Source of the DNA: Cladopsammia gracilis
Taxonomy: Eukaryota; Cnidaria; Anthozoa; Scleractinia; Dendrophylliidae
Assembly (NCBI GenBank): GCA_022457155.1
Contig: JAJGOT010000202.1
Coordinates: forward strand, 313,501 to 377,500
Reading direction: 5' to 3'
Length of the DNA: 64,000 nucleotides
Made by a program: the position numbers and the translations under genes. This document shows, piece by piece, positions 59,001-64,000 of the stretch; positions within the stretch are counted from its first letter, which is position 1, and the number at the start of each line of letters is the position of its first letter. The notes beneath the pieces are model-generated. The model saw only the letters and a list, made by a program, of their open reading frames with translations. It was not told the DNA's origin and did not search any database.

Positions 59001-61507
59001 TAAAAAATCACAGACAAAAAGGGGGGGGGGGGGGGGGCTCAGCCCCTTCCCTTAAAGTGTCTAAACTAAAGACAAGAGGGTTTTGTGCAATTTTTTGTTC
59101 TGTTTGAAGATAAGGCAACCTGCTCTATATGGAGATTTACAAGAAATTTTCAGCCCATTTGGTTGGGCTGAAAGTTCTAGCCTGGGTATTTAATTTCTGT
59201 TAGTGGGTTTGAACCCCATGGTCCAATGTCAAAATGGTCCTTCCAGGAATCTTTATTGGCTAGTGGATCAGGGTTAACTGGAATGTCCAAGTCTAGTAGG
59301 TACTGGGATGAATTCCTTATCCATAGTGAAATATCCTGGGCAATTTTCACTGTGATTTCACTGTGATTTTAAATGCAATTTTTTGCTGTGCTCACGCTAC
59401 AACTTCAAATGGCTAGTGATTTCACTGCAATTTGAAATTTTGAAATCATGGCGAAATCATTGGTTGTGATTTCAATGTTGAAATTGCAGCGAAATCGCAG
59501 TGGAAAACACATGTGTGAACAATGGGCTTAATGTGACCCTTGCAACATTAGTTGTACCTGTGTGCAAATGTCTCAGCACTTCTTGGATGCTTTGAAAGAA
59601 CAACACCTGAAAACTTCCACTCGTCCACTAAATTCAAAACTCCTGTTGAGATCATTTCTTTCCTGGTAACAAGAAATGTGAATATTAAGACAAGAAGCTG
59701 ATATGGTAAAAGCTTTAAAGCCATACATGTACAGGAGTGGCAATTAAGAAACTTAAATTGCCTCAAAGCTACAAGCAATTGCAAAAAGAGTTGAGACATT
59801 TTGAAGATAACATGGGTTTCAACAGGTCCCCCCCCCCCCCCCATTATCAATGCTGTACCAGATCCAAAATAGCATTCAAGCCAACAGTCATCAACAGTGC
59901 AAGGGGGAGGAGGGTTCAGTAGCACACGGTATGATTTGATTTGTGTTATGAATTCGCTTTTATGCAGAATGAACATTTTTTGAAAATGTCTCAACCTTTT
60001 TGCAACTGCTTTTAGTATAAAACTAATAATAAAACTATCACTATAATAAAAATGGACATAAGTAAGTACATTTTATTTTTTCGAGGAACATCAGTTGGTG
60101 AGCTGGACTCTGGCTGGTCTATAGGGGAAAGGGAAAATAAGGGTGGGTGAGCCAGGAGAAAAGTAACATATTTAATTTTGTAGTGCAATTGTAGGAAGTA
60201 GGAGGGACAGAATTAAAGAAGAAAGAGGATGGGAATCAGGGATAAGAACCCCCTGTCCCCCTGCCTGGGCAGCTCTCTGTCATCATGTTTCTTAGACAAA
60301 TTTTACTTCATATTATCTCTTCTTATTATCTATTCACTTCATATTATCTCTATGAAAGAGCAATGAGACAAGGGTTGTAAGTAGGAACCTTACCTAGCAT
60401 TCCAAGCTGTGTAACACTCAGCATTCACTAACAGAACAGCTCTACTGAGTTGAACAGATTCTGTGACTAAAAATAACAAGCACCATTATCATGATTCAAA
60501 TAAACAACTCAAATGGCTAAAGTACTAACTTATTTAATGAGGAATTCACATACATAAAAGTGCACTCCATTTTTTCCAGTTTCTACCATTTCTTCCAAGA
60601 TCCCATCTCCTGCACCTGACCACCCCTCCTCCCCTCCTCCCCAGTCCACCCCCATACAGAATTTTGTGTTCTCTAAACCTCCCATAATCACCTGGGATAA
60701 TGAACAAGTATATATCTAAAATATTATTTCAAATACATTGGTCCACATTTTTTAATGATTATTTAAAAGCTTTAAACATAACTGTGGGTTTAAATGAAAG
60801 ATTTTTTTCAGTTATTAAAAACCAAACAAGCAGATGTTCTTGTAGATACAAGTGGACACTAAGTTACCTGACAAATTACAGTCCTTCTTGCCTTTTATGC
60901 AACTTCTCATGAGTTTGTTGTAAGCGTATAGAAAAAGAGGTTTAATACACCATGACTTGATCCCGAGTTTATGGTTGACAACAATAAAGGGATCTTCTTT
61001 TTCATTTCTCTGTTCCTCTTGGCATAGGAGACAAGGTATTATGTCAACTTCATCACTGAAAAAGGCAAATAAATTCACTAGCTGTAACAATGAAAATTAG
61101 CCACAACAATAAAAATACATTGTCTAATGGATAAAGATTTAGTTAATGGAAACTCTTGTGTATGTTGTTCTCAGGGTCTGTCAATCTTGTGAGACTGCCA
61201 GCTTCAGCTCATTATAAAGTTGGATTTGATTTGAGGTAATGTTTGAAAATGTTTGGTGTAATTTTGAACAAAAACTGAACAGGAAATATGGTGTAAAACT
61301 ATATCAATATTATTGTTATATTTGGACAAATAGTACAAAGTACATAATATAATAATGTGAAGTGTTGTAATTATTACAGTGCTTCCCAAAGCATTGCCTA
61401 ATATAACATTGACTTTCTAAAGCCTCTGTGGCAGGCACTGAGGAAGAGAGGGCATATTTGAGTATGTCAAGCACATCCTTAGCATGTTTTGCACTATCTC
61501 CTTGCAT
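52576..61507 (-). CDS. PTAR1: PTAR1: protein prenyltransferase alpha-subunit repeat-containing protein 1
   Basis: Seven exons (53002-52576, 53613-53515, 54798-54689, 58468-58294, 59662-59558, 60466-60394, 61055-60868) join in frame to 391 residues plus stop; a first exon near 61507 is less sure. The product carries the prenyltransferase alpha-repeat motifs in order: YTAWNARKEM, PRSAETFAHRKW, DNYTAWSHRAW, SDNCGFHHRQILL, PGHEVLWYHRRFMF. NHKLGIKSWC near the N-terminus and the ALNYKKWLSL ending also match human PTAR1 as I recall it. PTAR1 (also named RGGT alpha) pairs with the Rab geranylgeranyltransferase beta subunit to geranylgeranylate YKT6. The gene lies tail to tail with fibrillin and head to head with the next gene. 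Confidence 0.93.
53515..53613 (-). CDS. PTAR1: PTAR1 exon
   Basis: 99 nt; reads SKSEVVHLLLSELEFTTDLI then LTFPGHEVLWYHR. Acceptor ttgtttcag, donor gtgaga. Contains a prenyltransferase alpha repeat. Confidence 0.92.
53783..53960. mobile_element. Foldback in a PTAR1 intron
   Basis: AATAGATTTCAATTGGCCGT on the left and ACGGCCAAAAGGAATCTATT on the right, with GTGGTAAGAAC/GTTCTTACCAC near the centre. Confidence 0.75.
54689..54798 (-). CDS. PTAR1: PTAR1 exon
   Basis: 110 nt; reads KLFCELHVMRMWTERHISDN then CGFHHRQILLRHLKNV. Human PTAR1 has MHVSDHSGFHYRQFLL at this place. Acceptor ttctcttaag, donor gtaaga. Confidence 0.92.
54980..56050. mobile_element. 1.07-kb TIR element in a PTAR1 intron
   Basis: Ends TTAAGGTCGCGGGGGACA and CCCCCGCGACCTTAA. 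An internal inverted pair, GCGCTTTCTCGGTATATCAAC (near 55113) and its inverse (near 55350), brackets a minisatellite. No transposase found. Confidence 0.7.
55196..55355. repeat. GGGTTCCT/GGGTCTCT minisatellite
   Basis: About 20 copies of an 8-bp unit, GGGTTCCT or GGGTCTCT. An ORF on the - strand (PETQEPRDPETQ type) is an artefact of the repeat. Confidence 0.9.
56251..57422. mobile_element. 1.17-kb hAT-like TIR element with internal satellite
   Basis: Ends CAGGGGTGGAAATAAC and TTATTTCCACCCCTG. GACCGGTCA-type motifs recur inside both ends. The centre (56430-57240) is a tandem array, and a G run (57270-57292) follows. No transposase ORF. Confidence 0.75.
56430..57240. repeat. Higher-order satellite of TACCGTAAAGTTA units
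   Basis: Short units (ACCGTAA, CGTAACGTTA, GTAAAGTTCCCGTAAAACTA) are arranged in larger repeats of about 170 bp (compare 56560-56720 with 56785-56880). Confidence 0.85.
57506..57697. mobile_element. Pogo-like MITE
   Basis: Ends TACAGTGAAACCCGTATTAAG and CTTAATACAGGTTTCACAG, with rows of AAGCGGACAC-type text inside. 192 bp. Confidence 0.7.
58294..58468 (-). CDS. PTAR1: PTAR1 exon
   Basis: 175 nt; reads KWTIVQLEKHKGQGEF, then AAEGYPDNYTAWSHRAW and ends DKKK. Acceptor catatgtag. The donor could instead be gtaagt six bases further in (58288), adding two residues; spacing to human PTAR1 favours the end given. Confidence 0.88.
58611..59045. other. PTAR1 intron with hAT-like remnants and a G run
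   Basis: CAGGGGCAGATCCAGGAATT at 58613 resembles the 198-376 element end, and a G run lies at 59022-59037. The other end is not clear. Nothing else recognised to 59557. Confidence 0.4.
59558..59662 (-). CDS. PTAR1: PTAR1 exon
   Basis: 105 nt; reads KEMISTGVLNLVDEWKF and VVLSKHPRSAETFAHR. Acceptor gttaccag, donor gtacaa. The repeat motif HRKW is completed by the next exon. Confidence 0.92.
60394..60466 (-). CDS. PTAR1: PTAR1 exon
   Basis: 73 nt; reads TESVQLSRAVLLVNAECYTA then WNAR. Acceptor tatttttag, donor gtaagg. Matches the first TTAWNVRKE repeat of human PTAR1. Confidence 0.92.
60868..61055 (-). CDS. PTAR1: PTAR1 exon
   Basis: 188 nt; reads SDEVDIIPCLLCQEEQRNEK, later FIVVNHKLGIKSWCIKPLF and AYNKLMRSC. 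Acceptor cctttttcag, donor gtaact. Human PTAR1 has IDEIGLIPC and VENKLGVESWC here. Confidence 0.92.
61437..61507 (-). CDS. PTAR1: Probable PTAR1 first coding exon (3' boundary unresolved)
   Basis: ATG at 61507-61505 follows an in-frame stop and opens MQGDSAKHAKDVLDILKYAL, about the length and helical character of the human N-terminus. No GT donor in this stretch gives the phase that exon 60868-61055 needs. The true boundary may lie elsewhere, or a small exon may be missing. The end coordinate is approximate. Confidence 0.4.
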
Positions 61508-62253
61508 TTAGAATTCAAATTTTCCCCTCTCCTTATCTGTCCTGCATGTTTGAGTATCTCTTACAAAAGTTACAGGCACAGACATTTAATAATTTTACAT
61601 GAACAGAGCATTCTTGCTCCAAAGAAAAATTATCAGAACATTAGCAAAATTTTTAATGTAAATGTTACGGCATTTGCCTTTGTGAATTAATTAAGTGAAA
61701 GCAGAAGTTGCTGAGATAAAAATAGAAGGAAATCATGAAATGAATTAAGTCTGTGTAAATGTGGTATTTTAAAAAATTAATTGTGAAGGAATGCAAATGT
61801 TCCAACCTACTTTTTACAAGTTTAACAAATTACAGCAATTTTCACATCTATCATTTCATAATACGTTTCAAGAGGACGATAAGGCCAAACATTTTCAATC
61901 CTAGAAAAGAGGGCAGTTAGAGTTTAATACGCGTAGACTGATTCAGATTATTTATTTGCTTAAATTATGAAATTTTAAATATGTTACTAAGCTTACGTGT
62001 ACATGGATGAACTTATAAATTTAACAACGGCACATTGAAACATCTGATTCACGCCATGGAAGCAAGTATTGGGAGGAAAATCATTAGTTTACAAACTTAC
62101 ATGTCAGAATCGGCAATAAACGCTTGGTTTAAAGAACAGAATAACTTTTCCCCGAGGTCTACGGAGCAACAAGTGTCCGCCATCTTTGTTGTGCTACAAT
62201 TTGTAACCAGGCTTCCAGACCTTAGCTGCCTGGCTATATCAGTGAAATTCAAA
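61508..62253. promoter_or_regulatory. Probable shared promoter region between PTAR1 and the + strand gene
   Basis: About 750 bp separates the two divergent start codons. I see no CpG-rich core or clear TATA box pair. The 3' part is open on the + strand from 62035, so the second gene could start earlier than 62254. Promoter activity is inferred from gene orientation only. Confidence 0.45.
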
Positions 62254-63066
62254 ATGGCGGACGGGGCACGCTTTCCAGTGCCAAATTATCAGCCTCATAA
62301 TCGGCATATTTCAACGCAATTTACCCCTAAAAATCCTGGTTTACCCGCGAAATATTCAGGAGTACCTTCTAATTCATTTTCACCGCAATCTAACCAGACA
62401 CCGATGAACTCTGTGCGAGGCAATGTTCCACGAATGTACCCAGGACAAGATGTCATGTATGGCAATGCTCAAAGATTTCCGCAGTTCCAACAAAGTGACA
62501 ACAACCTGCAAAAAGACAAGCATCCAATGGCCGTGCATTCGGCGCAGATTCAACGACAGCCGTTACCCCCCACTGGTTTTGTTAACACGGACAGACATTT
62601 AACCAACTCAAGCCCTAATTCTCTCGGATTTCCATCTTCCAGACAATTGCATTTTTTTCAAAATAACAGTCAGACGAATGTGGGCAGTAGTATGCCACCG
62701 ATGGCAAATTCTTCTTCATCTTTCCCAACTTCAGCACCACCGCCTCCACAAAACAATTCTTTACAAACTACAAACCACGTTCCACTGAGGCCTCAACAGC
62801 CTCTATCAAGGTCCTTTCCGCCACCATTTTCAGGACCTATTTCAGTTCCTCCTCCGCCAAATCCTATGAAATTTCCCCCTCCATTGCCAGGCAACATGAC
62901 AGTACCTATGGTGCACCATGCAGCTCATCCAGTTATTCAACCTCTGGACAATAATTCAGGACCAAGAACACAAGAGCCAACCTGCCAGGAACAGATCAAT
63001 AACTTTTTAAAAGAAAGAGGAATTGAAAAACAGAGAAAACAGACACAAGCACAAAGCCACTTAAAG
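62254..63066 (+). CDS. Proline-rich gene, exon 1
   Basis: 813 nt, 271 codons, ends TTAAAG before gttcca. MADGARFPVPNYQPHN start. Disordered and Pro/Gln/Asn-rich throughout, with a charged helical end. Confidence 0.75.
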
Positions 63067-63907
63067 GTTCCATTTTTATCATTATGTTTGAGCCCCTTTA
63101 CGGGTACAGTGGAACCCTGGCTAACAGCCACACTGTCAATACAGCCACCTCTTTGTTACAGCCACTTTTTTTAGCCCAGAGAAAAGCTTAGTTATAAACA
63201 TATATTAGACCAACCTCGTTAATACAGACACCCTATTAATATGGCCAGATTTTGGAGGTCCAGTGATGGCTGGATTAACAAGGTTCTATTGTATTTCTAA
63301 TAAAATTGAGGTGATGACAGTTGCTATTGACCAGGCCAGGGTTCATTCCATGTATGTCTAGGTTGTACCAAAGATCTTTGACATGGATCTTTGCCACTTG
63401 GAGAAAGCCTCAAAGACCTTGGTGTATGTTCCATCCTGCACCAGGATGATTCATAAAACTATTGTCTCAGGGGTTGAATTACTGAGCACTGATTTATGAT
63501 TTCAGTGAAATACAAGTTAGCAAATGCATCTAAACTAGAAAATTGCAGTTATAAGGGAAAAGTGAAAAAAAAAAAATAGGTAGGAGCAGCCAACAAAAGG
63601 ATGATAAGGAGGAGAAAGGGTACGGGACAAGATGTGGGAAGTTAAGATCCCTTCATTCCTTATATCCTGCTAGGAATTTACTGAGCTATACTCGTCTACT
63701 TCCAGGTTCTATAGTAATATTTCTGTTCATTGTGCCTTTATTTTTGTTCTTTTATCTTGATAGTTACATGAAGCCAAACAACTCATGACAGAGTGGTTGC
63801 AGTTAATTTCTGAGTCATCACTTCAAAGAGATAAATTAGCTGCACTTGCATCAAGTCAAAATGACATGGGGTGGAGACAGGAGTTGAATAGGGCTGAAAA
63901 TTTAAAG
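62254..63907 (+). CDS. Proline-rich protein, possibly PDCD7 / U11-U12 snRNP 59K (5' part)
   Basis: Two exons, 62254-63066 and 63764-63907, join in phase 0 to 319 residues; the gene runs off the window. The first is rich in Pro, Asn, Gln and Ser with runs such as APPPPQNN and SVPPPPNPMKFPPPLPG, and ends with EQINNFLKERGIEKQR. The second, LHEAKQLMTEWLQLISESSL onward, is helical. A Pro-rich N-terminus, a short W/F-L-x-x-x-G motif and then a helical region with a central Trp fit PDCD7, a minor-spliceosome protein. The match is loose, so I leave the symbol empty. The start is chosen for its context aaaATGGCG; an in-frame ATG at 62035 would add 73 residues. Confidence 0.6.
63067..63763. other. Intron of the proline-rich gene
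   Basis: Starts with a pogo-like end (TACAGTGGAACCCTGGCTAA at 63108) and a related row ATACAGACACCC near 63220. The remainder is AT-rich with nothing recognised. Confidence 0.5.
63764..63907 (+). CDS. Proline-rich gene, exon 2
   Basis: 144 nt, 48 codons, phase 0/0. Acceptor atcttgatag, donor gttaga. Predicted helical segment with MGWRQELNRAENLK at its end. Confidence 0.7.
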
Positions 63908-64000
63908 GTTAGACACTGAAGTAATACAGTTCAACCTCAAAAAGCCAGAAAATTTGGTTGGCTCCAGAGAAGCATTGAATGAAGGTCAAAATAATGTACT

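Noticed and set aside
61830..61903. A separate - strand gene ending upstream of PTAR1
   Set aside because: Only one short exon-like frame is visible, with no neighbours; kept as a possible PTAR1 5' exon only.
62035..62253. Start of the proline-rich gene at 62035
   Set aside because: The upstream 73 codons lack the composition of the rest, and ATG 62254 has better context (aaaATGGCG); not fully excluded.

Overview
The window is animal nuclear DNA: small exons with GT-AG splice sites, introns packed with inverted-repeat elements, and vertebrate-like gene families. The fibrillin organisation and the repeat style fit a cnidarian, most likely an anthozoan such as a stony coral. The species is inferred, not proven.

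Layout. (1) Positions 928-47785, + strand: the 3' part of one fibrillin gene. The 5' part lies before the window. I resolve 53 coding exons (7,127 nt, about 2,375 residues) that join in frame to a stop at 47783-47785. Domain order is cbEGF, TB, 3 cbEGF, hybrid, cbEGF, TB, 12 cbEGF, TB, 2 cbEGF, TB, 7 cbEGF, TB, 5 cbEGF, TB, 7 EGF-like, C-terminal region. This is the order of human fibrillin-1 from cbEGF6 onward, recalled from family knowledge. Every resolved junction is phase 1 except the last, which is phase 2. The last exon keeps the paired-Cys tail, a furin site (KRKRR/S) and a 137-residue C-terminal propeptide that corresponds to asprosin of human FBN1. (2) 47786 to about 52524: the fibrillin 3' flank and intergenic DNA, with large palindromes and an 88-bp satellite. 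(3) About 61507 down to 52576, - strand: PTAR1 (protein prenyltransferase alpha-subunit repeat protein 1), tail to tail with fibrillin. Seven of its exons join in frame; the first is uncertain. (4) 62254 to past the window end, + strand: a proline-rich gene, possibly PDCD7 (U11/U12 snRNP 59K), head to head with PTAR1.

The introns hold most of the sequence. They carry a TA-flanked CCAAT-rich MITE family (seven copies), TIR elements with internal 88-bp tandem repeats, pogo-like and hAT-like short elements, several foldbacks nested in one another, a tRNA-derived SINE with an 18-bp target duplication, LINE 3' ends, a decayed helicase-like ORF and many microsatellites. Three introns hold partial copies of the neighbouring fibrillin exon. 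The last fibrillin intron holds about 19 copies of a 46-bp unit that repeats the exon-52 splice donor.

Fibrillin is a secreted microfibril protein of the extracellular matrix. PTAR1 is expected to be cytoplasmic, and PDCD7 nuclear. No functional link among the three is evident beyond adjacency.
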